Origin: a virus
DNA length: 21,120 nucleotides
Strand: one strand, 5' to 3'
IMG/VR virus record: IMGVR_UViG_3300030108_001573
Span: 1-21,120 of that record
Below the pieces are notes generated by a model, which worked only from the letters and a program-made list of their open reading frames with translations, ran no database searches and was not told the DNA's origin. Position numbers and translations under genes: made by a program. This document shows positions 7,826 to 16,700 of this stretch, piece after piece (position 1 is the stretch's first letter; the number at the start of each line of letters is the position of its first letter).

Positions 7826-8017
7826 ATGGCTAGAAAAAAAAGAAAAAAAAGTAGAGTAAATGAGGCAGGTAACTATACTAAGCCTACTTTAAGAAAAAGA
7901 TTATTCTATAGAATTAAGGCAGGTTCTAAAGGTGGCAGAGCAGGTCAATGGAGTGCAAGAAAAGCGCAGATGTTGGCTCGTGCTTATAAAAAAGCAGGTG
8001 GAGGATACAAGAAGTAA
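7826..8017 (+). CDS. Basic protein with GQWSARKAQ motif (63 aa)
   Basis: Has 22 Lys/Arg in 63 residues and a single acidic residue. The motifs are AGNYTKP (14-20), GSKGGRAGQWSARKAQMLA (33-51) and GGGYK (58-62). I recall the KGGxxGQWSARKAQxxA...GGGY phrase from small phage and nucleocytoplasmic large DNA virus proteins with no known function. The gene starts three bases after the previous stop and ends in a TAATG overlap with the next basic gene. It is therefore co-translated with the cluster. DNA or RNA binding is inferred. Confidence 0.78.
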   Translation: MARKKRKKSRVNEAGNYTKPTLRKRLFYRIKAGSKGGRAGQWSARKAQMLARAYKKAGGGYKK

Positions 8018-8262
8018 TGGCACTTAGAAAATCACAAAAGTCATTAAAGAAATGGACTTCTCAAAAGTGGGATTACATTAGTAAAGGTGATAAGAAAAAA
8101 CCTAGAAGAAAAAGAGGTAGATACTTACCTGCGTCTGTTAGAAAGTCAATGACAGCTTCACAAAAGGCATATGAAAATAGAAAGAAACGAGCAGCTAGTA
8201 GAAAAGGTAAACAAAGAGCTAAATACTCTAGGTCTACAAGAAGAAAGATGCGAGGTAAATAA
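8017..8262 (+). CDS. Basic protein with SLKKWTxQKW...RGRYLP motif (81 aa)
   Basis: The most basic of the cluster by count, with 33 Lys/Arg in 81 residues and 3 acidic. Motifs are SLKKWTSQKWDY (9-20), RGRYLPASV (33-41), ENRKKR (53-58) and GKQRAKYS (64-71). Similar phrases occur, from memory, in uncharacterised phage and giant-virus proteins. Both ends are TAATG overlaps with neighbours. The tail (SRSTRRKMRGK) is protamine-like. A role in compacting packaged DNA or in the prohead interior is inferred from charge and neighbours. Confidence 0.78.
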   Translation: MALRKSQKSLKKWTSQKWDYISKGDKKKPRRKRGRYLPASVRKSMTASQKAYENRKKRAASRKGKQRAKYSRSTRRKMRGK

Positions 8263-9215
8263 TGGCAATAGCATATTGTACAGATAGAGAATTGAAAGAC
8301 GTATACCCACATATTGATGACTTTGATAATAAGACACCTATATATGGGTTTGAGAATACAGATACGCCAAATCAATATCAGGCAAATAATACTGGATTGA
8401 TAACTCATTTGTTTTTTGATGGCATAAAAGGTACATCTGTTACAGACTCTCCTAATGAAACATATGAGTATAATTATTCTTCTACTACAGACTCTGTGCA
8501 AGTTTTTCACGCTACAAAGAATCCTAATGATATGCTTATAGAAGCAGGTGAGGATTGGGCGACTTTGAAACAAAGATATAGAGAAAACGCATCAAGATAT
8601 TTAGAAAGTAAATTAGATAAAACTTTACCTAGAGAACAATTTAAAGACAAAGATGGTAACTATGACTATATAATTGTACGAACAACAGCATTACTTGCCA
8701 CAGTTTTTCTGATACGTTCTCATGATCCTACATCTGAAGTGGCATCAAATATGATGGAGGAAGCACAAGCTGAGATAGATAAATTAAATAGTGGTGATAA
8801 TGTGTTGTCTTGGATGAAAACCGCAGACAGCTCTAAAGGAATAGTAAGAGAAGTTTCTGTAAGTGGTGGTTTAAAGATAGTTGATACTAGAGGTAGATAT
8901 TATGGCGTTTATGATAGAGTAGGAGTGAAAATTACTACAGGTGGTGCATTAGGTACTGCTAAATACTCTGTATGGCGTAAAGATAGTGAAAATTTAGGTG
9001 CAGAAAGAATGAATAATGGTTTACCTGCAGACTTTGCTGATGAGGTAATAAATGGACAATATCAGTCTTTATCTGGAGGTTTAGAAATACGCTTTGGTGG
9101 CGACACCGCAGATACTGCAACACTAGGAGATAAATGGGAAATAGAGTTGTCAGGATATTTTGAAGAAGTAGATAATGCTTCTAGTATGAGATCAGCAAGG
9201 ATGACTAGATTATAA
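8262..9215 (+). CDS. Probable head-tail connector/adaptor protein (317 aa)
   Basis: First gene of the connector/tail module. Residues about 105-180 form a helical stretch (RYRENASRYLESKLDKTLPR, then TTALLATVFLI and MMEEAQAEIDKL) resembling the helical core of gp6/gp15-type adaptors that dock on the portal. A beta-rich C-terminal part (about 190-317) is extra. The gene order is adaptor, tail terminator, tail tube, chaperones, tape measure, which supports the assignment more than any single motif does. It overlaps both neighbours by one base. A head-completion or neck protein is an alternative. Confidence 0.55.
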   Translation: MAIAYCTDRELKDVYPHIDDFDNKTPIYGFENTDTPNQYQANNTGLITHLFFDGIKGTSVTDSPNETYEYNYSSTTDSVQVFHATKNPNDMLIEAGEDWATLKQRYRENASRYLESKLDKTLPREQFKDKDGNYDYIIVRTTALLATVFLIRSHDPTSEVASNMMEEAQAEIDKLNSGDNVLSWMKTADSSKGIVREVSVSGGLKIVDTRGRYYGVYDRVGVKITTGGALGTAKYSVWRKDSENLGAERMNNGLPADFADEVINGQYQSLSGGLEIRFGGDTADTATLGDKWEIELSGYFEEVDNASSMRSARMTRL

Positions 9216-9649
9216 TGCCAGTTACATTTACAAATAATTGGAAAAATATAGTAGATAAACTTCAGTCTATTTTGAGAACTGAGTTTGGCGGCAGTATGCC
9301 TGTATATAGAGGTATGCAAAAAACTACAGGTAACCAATATTTAAGATTAGTTCCTGTAAGTAGTGATTTGTTAAATTACAATTCTACAAGTGAAACTAGA
9401 GAATTTACTATACAAGTTTTATATTACTTTTTTGAGAAGAATATGAGAGAAACAGCTTTAGATCATGTAATGAGAATGACATCAAGAATTGAAGCATTAA
9501 TACATGATAATATAACTATGACACTTGCAGATAGTTCAACATCATTTAATTGTAGATTTAATACTACAACTTTAAACGCAGACGAGGAAGAAGAGGTATA
9601 TGTTGTTGAATGGGAATGGAAAGGTCAGCATTTAGGAAATGTAACTTAG
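9215..9649 (+). CDS. Probable tail terminator/completion protein (144 aa)
   Basis: A small alpha/beta protein: N-terminal helix (WKNIVDKLQSILRTEF, 9-24), strand region (REFTIQVLYYFFEK), a central helix (ETALDHVMRMTSRIEALI) and a C-terminal acidic strand region (DEEEEVYVVEWEWKGQHLG). This arrangement and its place just before the major tail protein fit the gpU-like tail terminator fold that caps the tail tube at the neck. Assignment rests on architecture and order, not on catalytic or signature residues. The start overlaps the adaptor stop as TAATG. Confidence 0.55.
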   Translation: MPVTFTNNWKNIVDKLQSILRTEFGGSMPVYRGMQKTTGNQYLRLVPVSSDLLNYNSTSETREFTIQVLYYFFEKNMRETALDHVMRMTSRIEALIHDNITMTLADSSTSFNCRFNTTTLNADEEEEVYVVEWEWKGQHLGNVT

Positions 9650-9656
9650 GAGTATT

Positions 9657-9839
9657 ATGAAAGTAAAATTAAAAGCAAATGAAAAAATATCATCCATGAA
9701 TAACTATTGTGGTTTAAATATGGATAATTGGACAGCCTTAAATCAGGGCAAAGAGGTGGAATTAGATGAGATTCCAAAATTAATAAAAGAACAAGTAGAG
9801 ATAGTAAAAACTAACTCTAAAGATAAAGGAGAGAAGTAA
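9657..9839 (+). CDS. Small hypothetical protein between tail terminator and major tail protein (60 aa)
   Basis: Short soluble protein of unknown function with a good ribosome binding site (TAGGAGTATT before the ATG). It reads as a small folded domain (KVKLKANEKI, then NWTALNQGKEVELDEIPKLI) with a Lys-rich end. Genes of this size often sit between terminator and tail-tube genes in siphoviruses. A neck or tail assembly role is a guess from position. The stop shares one base with the major tail protein start. Confidence 0.65.
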   Translation: MKVKLKANEKISSMNNYCGLNMDNWTALNQGKEVELDEIPKLIKEQVEIVKTNSKDKGEK

Positions 9840-10831
9840 TGGCTAACGCAGCATTTTCACCTAGAGATTTTAAGGCTTGGATCATTGAAGAAGCGACTCC
9901 TGGAACAATTCCTACTATAACATCAGGTTTGTATCAGTTAGATGTAGATTCGGTATCAATGCCATCTCTTAATGTGAATCAATTATTAGATGTAAGAACA
10001 AGCACAGGGAGAGTATTGAGTAGTGAGGATTTCTTCCAAGATAATAAAAATAGAGTAACAGAAGTATCTTTATCAGGTATATTCCACAAAGATATAGGTC
10101 ATACTATGTTACTACAGAATGTATGTGGTGCAAGTATGGGTTCTGTAGCAGATGTATCATTAGCTTATAACGCTACTGGTGTTACAGGAAAATATGGAGT
10201 AGCTCAGAATGACGCTACTTTCACATTGGTTTTAGCTTCACCTGATACTACAGATGGATTTAATTTAATAGTTCCTGGAGCTATGTGTACTAATTTTCAA
10301 ATAAGTGCAGACTCTACTGCTGATGGAGGTGTTTATAAATTTAGTGCTACTATACAATCAGGTAGAATACCTACTCTTAATGACACAACTACAGAAGCAG
10401 GAACAGCTTATACCGCAAATCCTATTTCCATATCAACATTAACAACAAAAAAGGTTTATAGTGCAGATGTGATCTTGTCTAATTTTGGCGTAACCATAGA
10501 TAGTCCTGCTGTATACGCAGGTACTTCTGCCAATGGATACGAAGCATTTACAAGAGGTGCTGAAATTTCAGTTACTGCAACTGCTCAATCAAAGTATGAT
10601 TCTGCAACAAGAGGCTTTATAAATTCTTTTGACGGACAAGTAGCAGGTGGTCATGATGCAGCCGACTCATTTACAATGACACAATCAACTGCAACAGACT
10701 GTTCTATTGATATACCTAGTGCAGTTTTAACAAATACTGCATTGAGTGAAGGTGATATTATGATGATAGATACAGAGTTAAAAGCTGTTAATATTGGTTC
10801 AGGTAATGTAATAACTTTTGACTTAGCATAA
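9839..10831 (+). CDS. Major tail (tube) protein
   Basis: Predicted tail tube subunit of 330 residues. It is a beta-rich, low-charge protein with an N-terminal phrase (AAFSPRDFKAWIIEEATPGT) typical of tube proteins, and it lies directly before the chaperone pair and tape measure, the canonical position. The C-terminal part (about 200-330) may form an additional surface domain, since Ig-like or other add-ons are common here. A strong AAGGAG site precedes the start, as expected for a protein needed in many copies. It could in principle be another virion protein, but the gene order argues for the tube. Confidence 0.75.
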   Translation: MANAAFSPRDFKAWIIEEATPGTIPTITSGLYQLDVDSVSMPSLNVNQLLDVRTSTGRVLSSEDFFQDNKNRVTEVSLSGIFHKDIGHTMLLQNVCGASMGSVADVSLAYNATGVTGKYGVAQNDATFTLVLASPDTTDGFNLIVPGAMCTNFQISADSTADGGVYKFSATIQSGRIPTLNDTTTEAGTAYTANPISISTLTTKKVYSADVILSNFGVTIDSPAVYAGTSANGYEAFTRGAEISVTATAQSKYDSATRGFINSFDGQVAGGHDAADSFTMTQSTATDCSIDIPSAVLTNTALSEGDIMMIDTELKAVNIGSGNVITFDLA

Positions 10832-10843
10832 TAAAGGAAAATA

Positions 10844-11125
10844 ATGAAAGAAATTAAACTTAAAAATGGTAATAAGATAAAGTTAAAACAATTAACTTTA
10901 GATGATAGAGATTACTTACTAGATAATACACAATACGTCATAGATAATGGTGAGATCAAAGAAGTGAAAATGATGCACTCTACTCTCACCAAATATCTAA
11001 GAAGAGGTATAGATGGCGATACATCTGATAAAGCATTGATGAATATGTCATTTGAAGATAGAGTTGAAATATTTAAAGCTATACAAGGAAATATGTTGTT
11101 GGGGGAAGAGAATCCCTCAAGCTAA
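10844..11125 (+). CDS. Tail assembly chaperone, short form (gpG-like, 93 aa)
   Basis: Located between the major tail protein and tape measure, where siphoviruses encode a chaperone that coats the tape measure during tail assembly. The protein is small and highly charged (EIKLKNGNKIKLKQLTLDDR) and ends LLGEENPSS. The start follows AAAGGAAAATA. Near its end is a GGGGG run (11101-11105) in AT-rich DNA. The -1 frame is open from 11077 through 11553, giving a likely gpG/gpGT-type frameshift. Family assignment is by position, size and this arrangement; the sequence itself is not diagnostic. Confidence 0.7.
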   Translation: MKEIKLKNGNKIKLKQLTLDDRDYLLDNTQYVIDNGEIKEVKMMHSTLTKYLRRGIDGDTSDKALMNMSFEDRVEIFKAIQGNMLLGEENPSS

Positions 11126-11159
11126 CTCTTAACATTCTTAATGAAAGTTGGTGCGAGGG
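11101..11159 (+). promoter_or_regulatory. Programmed -1 ribosomal frameshift site with possible downstream stem
   Basis: GGGGG at 11101-11105 lets a tRNA-Gly on GGG (11102-11104) re-pair with GGG (11101-11103). A CCCTC segment at 11114-11118 is complementary to GAGGG at 11155-11159 and starts six bases after the heptamer G-GGG-GAA, a typical spacer for a stimulatory structure. An inner AACT/AGTT pairing (11124-11127 with 11146-11149) is possible. The slippery run is convincing; the stem is weaker. Confidence 0.55.
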
Positions 11160-11553
11160 TTGTCAGTACCATCAATTTCCTTACATAGCTACGCCACCTA
11201 TAAGCGGTGCAAAGCCACGACAGTTTGAGTGTATGGATGATGTATGGACAGTAGTAGATTTATTAGTAGAGGAGGTGAAAAAGTTTAATAGTGAGGGTAA
11301 GAGCTTTGATGTTGGTAAGTCTGTTAATGCTCAGCTACCCTTTTTTACTTGCAAAAACTTATTTCATTCTTCAGAGAATCAAAAAGATATACAAAGATAC
11401 ATCTATTGCCAAGATTTTAATATTCAGCCATATCCAGGTAGCTATGGTGAACAACCTTTTAAATGGATAGAAAAAGCATTTATAATTAAGAGTACATTAG
11501 CAAAATTGAACAAGGATAAGATAGAAGATGTCAGAACAAAGCATAGTAGTTAA
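11104..11553 (+). CDS. Tail assembly chaperone, T extension made by -1 frameshift (gpGT-like)
   Basis: This frame has no convincing start of its own. The first in-frame ATG is at 11233, without a clear ribosome binding site, and no ATG, GTG or TTG lies between the frame's opening at 11077 and that ATG. Yet the upstream codons read as protein (NILNESWCEGCQYHQFPYIA, then TPPISGAKPRQFECMDD). Entry by -1 slippage at GGGGG would give 87 residues of the short chaperone plus 149 from this frame, 236 in all. That matches the lambda-type pattern in which G and GT are made in a fixed ratio. The last 26 bases overlap the tape measure gene. A sequencing indel is the main alternative. Confidence 0.7.
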   Translation, partial: GRESLKLTLNILNESWCEGCQYHQFPYIATPPISGAKPRQFECMDDVWTVVDLLVEEVKKFNSEGKSFDVGKSVNAQLPFFTCKNLFHSSENQKDIQRYIYCQDFNIQPYPGSYGEQPFKWIEKAFIIKSTLAKLNKDKIEDVRTKHSS

Positions 11554-13771
11554 ATTTAGAGCCACAGGTGATGCCGCGCTTAAAAGAGCTGTTATTGACT
11601 TAGAAAAAGCAACTGCAGCTTTAAAAGGAGAAACATCTAGGCTTAAAGGTGTAAGTGATCAACATAACACAACTATGTTGAGGCAACAAAAAAACGCTTC
11701 AGGACTATCAAGATCATTTGCTACTTTAAGAAATAAAATGTTATTGTTTAGCTTTGCTATGTCTTTAGGTGGTAGACAGTTAATTAGGTTTACAAGAGAT
11801 GCCGCAAGAGTTGATACTATGTCAGATGCTTTTTCTAGTTTAGTTGGTGGTACGCAAAATGCAGAAATAGCTTTAGACAAACTTAAAGGTGCAACAAATA
11901 ATACTATGTCTGAGTTTGACTTGTTCCAACAAGCAAATAATGCTATGGTACTAGGTATAACTAAAAACTCTGATGAGATGGCAGTTATGTTTGACAAGGC
12001 ACAAAAACTAGGTGCAGCTTTAGGTAAAGATACAAGACAATCAGTTGAATCTCTAGTTACTGGTATTGGTCGTCAATCTAGGCTGATGTTAGATAATATT
12101 GGTATTATCGTAAAAACAGACGAAGCATATAAGGACTTTGCAGATGCTAATAATACTACAGTAGCTGCTTTATCAGATACTCAAAAAAAACAAGCATTTT
12201 TAAATGCTACTTTAGATGCCGCAGATACAAAGTTAGCCGCTTTAGGACAAAAGTTTGGCGACACAGGCGATGAAATTCTAACAAATGAACAACAATTACA
12301 AAGGATTGATGCAAGTTTAGCAAACTTTACAGATACTATAGGTAGAGCATTTATACCTGCTATAGAACCTGCAGCAGATTTAATAGTAGCATTTACAGAG
12401 GCTATTGATCCAGAAGATGTAAGGGTTTTTGTAGCTTCTATAGCTACAGGATCAGGCTCTATATTAGCTTTTAATGCAGGTACTACGATAGGAACTACTG
12501 CTGTTAATTTATATAGAGGTGGATTAGTTAAAGCGACAATTGCTATGAGAGCCTTTACTGTATCTATGCTGACAAATCCTTTTGGAATAGCCGCAGTAGC
12601 CATAGCAGGAGCTACAGCGGTAGCATTGAAACATTCAGGTGTTTTGAAAAACATGGATGATACAATGAATAAGTTAATAGGAACTTCTAAAGAATTAACT
12701 GGAGAGTTTAATAAAGATGTATTTGTTAAAGCTTCAGAAAATGCAGTTAAAATGGGTATGGCTTTAGAAAAACTTGAACTTTCAAACAAAAAGCTATCTG
12801 ACAATGAAAAGAATAGAATTTTATTAGAAAAAGAACATGAATTATTATTAAATCAACAGTTATTTATACAAAAAGCCTTAGGCGAGGATACTCAAGAATA
12901 TTCAGATATTTTGTTCAAACTTATAGAAAATGAAACAAGGAGAAATGAATTAGCTCAAAAAATAGCAAAAGATACAGAAAAAGAAACAGAAGCAACAAAG
13001 AAAAAGAACGATGCAAAAAAAGATGCAAATAAAAAACTATTAGAAGAAATAGAACTATTACAAGCAAGAAAAGATAATTTTGGTGATGAATTAGGTTTTT
13101 TACAAGCTGAAATTGATATTATGCAAAAAAAAGCAGATGCTCTTGGAGATACTAATGAAGCTAAAAAATTACAATTAGAAATTGATAATAAACAATTAGA
13201 ATTAGATAAAAAAAGAAGTGAGCGTATAATAGAAGAAACTATTCAAACAAAGTTATTGGCAAGTTCAATAGAGTCTATGTCAAGTGCATTGGCAAACGCA
13301 GCTTTAAATGGTGATCATATGGGTAGACAAATAGAAAAAGCGTTAAAAAGAATTGCAGCACAAATATTAGCTAAGGCAGGTGTGTTTGCTTTGCTAAATG
13401 TTCTTTTCCCTGGAACTGTAGCTGCAGCAGGTTTGAAAGGTGTAAATCCTTTTGCATTTGCATTAGGTTTAGATAAAGCTCATACTGGTGGTTTTATTAA
13501 AGATAACAAAGTACAAAAGTTTGCTACAGGCGGAGTTGTTCAAGGTGAGGATAACGTACCTATTCTTGCACAAAATGGCGAGTTTGTTATGAGTAGAAAT
13601 GCAGTAGAGTCTGTAGGTATAGAAACTATGAATAGAATCAATCAAACTGGTTCGGCAGGTGTTACTGTTAATATATCAGGCAACGTGATGTCGCAGGATT
13701 TTGTAGAAGGAGAACTTGCAGAGAGAATAAAAGAAGCAGTACGCAAAGGCTCTAACTTTGGAATGTCATGA
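11528..13771 (+). CDS. Tail tape measure protein
   Basis: Long, Ala-rich helical protein that sets tail length and helps DNA entry. The N-terminal region (1-60) is coiled (AALKRAVIDLEKATAALKGE). Hydrophobic segments lie at about 69-80, 335-360 and 615-650, and a strong Glu/Lys coiled coil spans about 395-575. The C-terminus has the family phrase FATGG, GEDNVPILAQNGEFVMSRNA and VNISGN at about 660-725. By the known rule of about 0.15 nm per residue, 747 residues predict a tail near 110 nm. No peptidase or lytic domain is evident. The start overlaps the chaperone end by 26 bases; the stop overlaps the next ATG as ATGA. Confidence 0.92.
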   Translation: MSEQSIVVKFRATGDAALKRAVIDLEKATAALKGETSRLKGVSDQHNTTMLRQQKNASGLSRSFATLRNKMLLFSFAMSLGGRQLIRFTRDAARVDTMSDAFSSLVGGTQNAEIALDKLKGATNNTMSEFDLFQQANNAMVLGITKNSDEMAVMFDKAQKLGAALGKDTRQSVESLVTGIGRQSRLMLDNIGIIVKTDEAYKDFADANNTTVAALSDTQKKQAFLNATLDAADTKLAALGQKFGDTGDEILTNEQQLQRIDASLANFTDTIGRAFIPAIEPAADLIVAFTEAIDPEDVRVFVASIATGSGSILAFNAGTTIGTTAVNLYRGGLVKATIAMRAFTVSMLTNPFGIAAVAIAGATAVALKHSGVLKNMDDTMNKLIGTSKELTGEFNKDVFVKASENAVKMGMALEKLELSNKKLSDNEKNRILLEKEHELLLNQQLFIQKALGEDTQEYSDILFKLIENETRRNELAQKIAKDTEKETEATKKKNDAKKDANKKLLEEIELLQARKDNFGDELGFLQAEIDIMQKKADALGDTNEAKKLQLEIDNKQLELDKKRSERIIEETIQTKLLASSIESMSSALANAALNGDHMGRQIEKALKRIAAQILAKAGVFALLNVLFPGTVAAAGLKGVNPFAFALGLDKAHTGGFIKDNKVQKFATGGVVQGEDNVPILAQNGEFVMSRNAVESVGIETMNRINQTGSAGVTVNISGNVMSQDFVEGELAERIKEAVRKGSNFGMS

Positions 13772-16700
13772 TAAATAACGAAAAATTTAACTTAGCTACA
13801 GGTGGCAATACTTACAATGTAGTACCTTTAGTTATTATAGTATCTAATTCAGGCTTAGTGGCTAACTATTTTTCAACGCAACCTACAAATATAGGCTTGG
13901 CAGCGTTTGATCCTCTTAGTTTCGATCCATTACTTTTAAATGTATCTTCTATAAAAGAGTCGGTAGATGTTGAAACTCGTAAATATAAAACATCATCTGT
14001 TACTATTACTCTTTCTAATGCTAAATATCTTGGTAGACGTTTAAGTGATAGCTATACGGACATAATAAATGGTGATGTAGAAATTTATTTTAAAACACAA
14101 AACATAACTGACCTTACACGAGCTATTTTAGTTTATAAAGGCACAGTCAGAAGAATATCACAAACTGACACAACCCTTACTTTAAGCGTAGAAGATGCTT
14201 CAGAACAAAAAGTACATAAAGACATCCCAGAGAGTATAACTAACGAAACAGATTTTAAGTCTAAATTTAAAAATAAACCTTTTCCTATGGTTATAGGCAA
14301 AGTTGATAGATCGCCTTGTATAACTTCATTTGGTACGACAGGAGAATATGATATAGATGACGATGGTGATTTAGACGAATATGATTTTGTAAGAGAAGTT
14401 TTTGCTGACAGAAAGGAATTGGCAAAATTAATACCTGAAAATTTAAAAGTTGGAAATAATAAAATTGGCGTTACTTCATTATATGCCGAAGTAGATGATG
14501 ACTATGTTGGTATTTATCCTACTACTCAAATAGACTTTGAATCTGGTTTAGGTGAAGGATTTTTAAATTATTCAACTTTAGTAACTAATAATGGTTTTAC
14601 TTTTTTAAATTTATTTAATGAAGAGCCTGAAGATGAAAATGAAGATGATAAAATTACTATAGAAGAGTTGGCAAAAAATGATACTGCTGCAAATAGAGGT
14701 AGAGTTTTAGTAGAAAGAAAAGAAAATAAAATAGAAAGAGTTATTCAAACTAAAGGACTAGATAGCAATTTTATCTTTAAAAGTGGAATAGTACAAGGCG
14801 ATGAATTTATAGAAGATTCTAATTTGAATTTTAACAGAATAAATGATGGGAATCCAAATAGTTGCGTACAAATAGAAGGCGACTACAAAATGCAAGAACG
14901 TATAACTAATGGATTTAAATATTTAGATTACAGTTTTGCCTATTTAAAATTTCATTTTGATTCATTACCATCTGGAGTTACTGTAAATATAAATGATGCT
15001 TCAACATGGTCAAGATATATAGCAAAAATACAAATTTTAGACAAGACTCTGCATAATATTCCTTTTGATAATCCTGATATGCCTTTGCAAATGCCATTAG
15101 TAAGTGTATTCACTCAAGAAAATAATTTTGGAGGACAGCTAGATGCAAAGCCTTTTGCTGTTATTGAACCTAAAAGTACATTAATACATCATGATCATAC
15201 TAGAATGAATGTCGTAGAAGATATAGTTTACAATGATGACGATTTCCCTGTTCCTGCAAAAGTTATAAAACCTCCTGAAGATGAAAATAGTCAAGAGGAT
15301 GGTAGATTGCATATTTTTGCAACAAGTCAATCTGAATACAATAGTTATGATGGTAATAGTCCATTAGGAAGAATACATCCAATTTTAGTGCCTAATGAAT
15401 CTAATTTTTATTGTCTTGGATTACCAAAAATTGCAAGAGAAGGACTTTATCGTGAGGAAGATGATAATGGAAATGTAACTCTCCACTATCCAAATATAGA
15501 TATTCCTGCCAAAATAAGAATATTTGAATCATCTATGTGGGCGATGGGAACTTTAGACAACTTACTGCAAAAGAATTTTTATGCAAATGTATGGGGTAGA
15601 CCTACAGGTAATTTAGGTATATATAATTTACAATTAGTTCCTGATATTGGACAGTCTACAAATGAAATAGAAGAAAAAGCGACAGGACAACTCTTGAAGT
15701 ATTTGTTTGATAATAATCCTTTTGTAGTTATAGATGCAAATACAATATATAACATATTAAAAGATAATTTACAAGTCTATCCTACGCAAATAATAGTAGA
15801 AGAGCAAGTTTCAACTGATCCTAATAATCCGTTTGGTGGAGTAACAATAGATATTACTGACTGGCAAATAGTTAGAACAATAAATAGTAATGAAATATCA
15901 TTACAATTTAGATGTGATGGAATTGTTACAAGCTATTCTAATGAGGAGGAAGAAGGAAGTGAACCTACAATACCAAATGGTGATGTTAAAGTTGTATTAT
16001 CAGATGGACAAGAATATACTTTGCAATCTGAATATAGTGGTTATTATGAATTTGCTACATTTGATATAATACCTATTGAAAAAGCAGGTGAGATAGTAAA
16101 ACACATTTTAGAAGAAGAGTGTAAGTATGATGGAGAATTTAATGAAAATGAATTAAATGCTATAGAACAGATACATAGTGGATGGAATTTTGCTTTTACG
16201 CAGAACAAACTAATAAGTTCCAAAAAATTAATAGAAGATTTTTCAAGATCGACTAAGTCTTTTCCTAGATTTAGAGCTGATGGTACTTTTGGTTGGAATG
16301 TAGTTAAAGATACTTACTCAGACGATGATATAGACTTAATTGTAGACGAATCAGATATTATTAACTATAGATATGACAGAACAAAATTAGAAGATGTAAA
16401 AACCAAGGTAAAGGTGCTGTTTAACATTGACTATGCTAAAGGTAATCATTTATTTTCTACGGATGATATTCTAGCGACAGACTATGTTAATACTAGCATA
16501 TATCAGTATTATGGTTTAGCAACTGACGACTCAGACTCTACTTTAAACTTTGAAACTGACTATATTAGAGATAGATACACAGCGGAGCAGTTGCGTAATT
16601 GGTTACTTACTTGGAATATGAATCAAAAGAATTTAATAAGTCTTACGTTACCTATTAAGTATATTAAGTTAGAAGTTGGTGATGTCGTTGCTTTAGACAA

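Noticed and set aside
8073-8573. 166-residue minus-strand frame across the basic protein and adaptor genes
   Set aside because: Ile/Cys/Arg-rich composition typical of antisense to AT-rich coding DNA; both + strand genes are well supported.
10844-11125. Reading the two chaperone segments as independent ordinary genes
   Set aside because: The second segment has no good start, and its frame is open and protein-like back into the first gene past a GGGGG run, so frameshifting explains it better.
12181-12804. 207-residue open frame on the minus strand inside the tape measure gene
   Set aside because: It is a mirror of the Ala-rich helical tape measure codons, with no ribosome binding site and low-complexity content.
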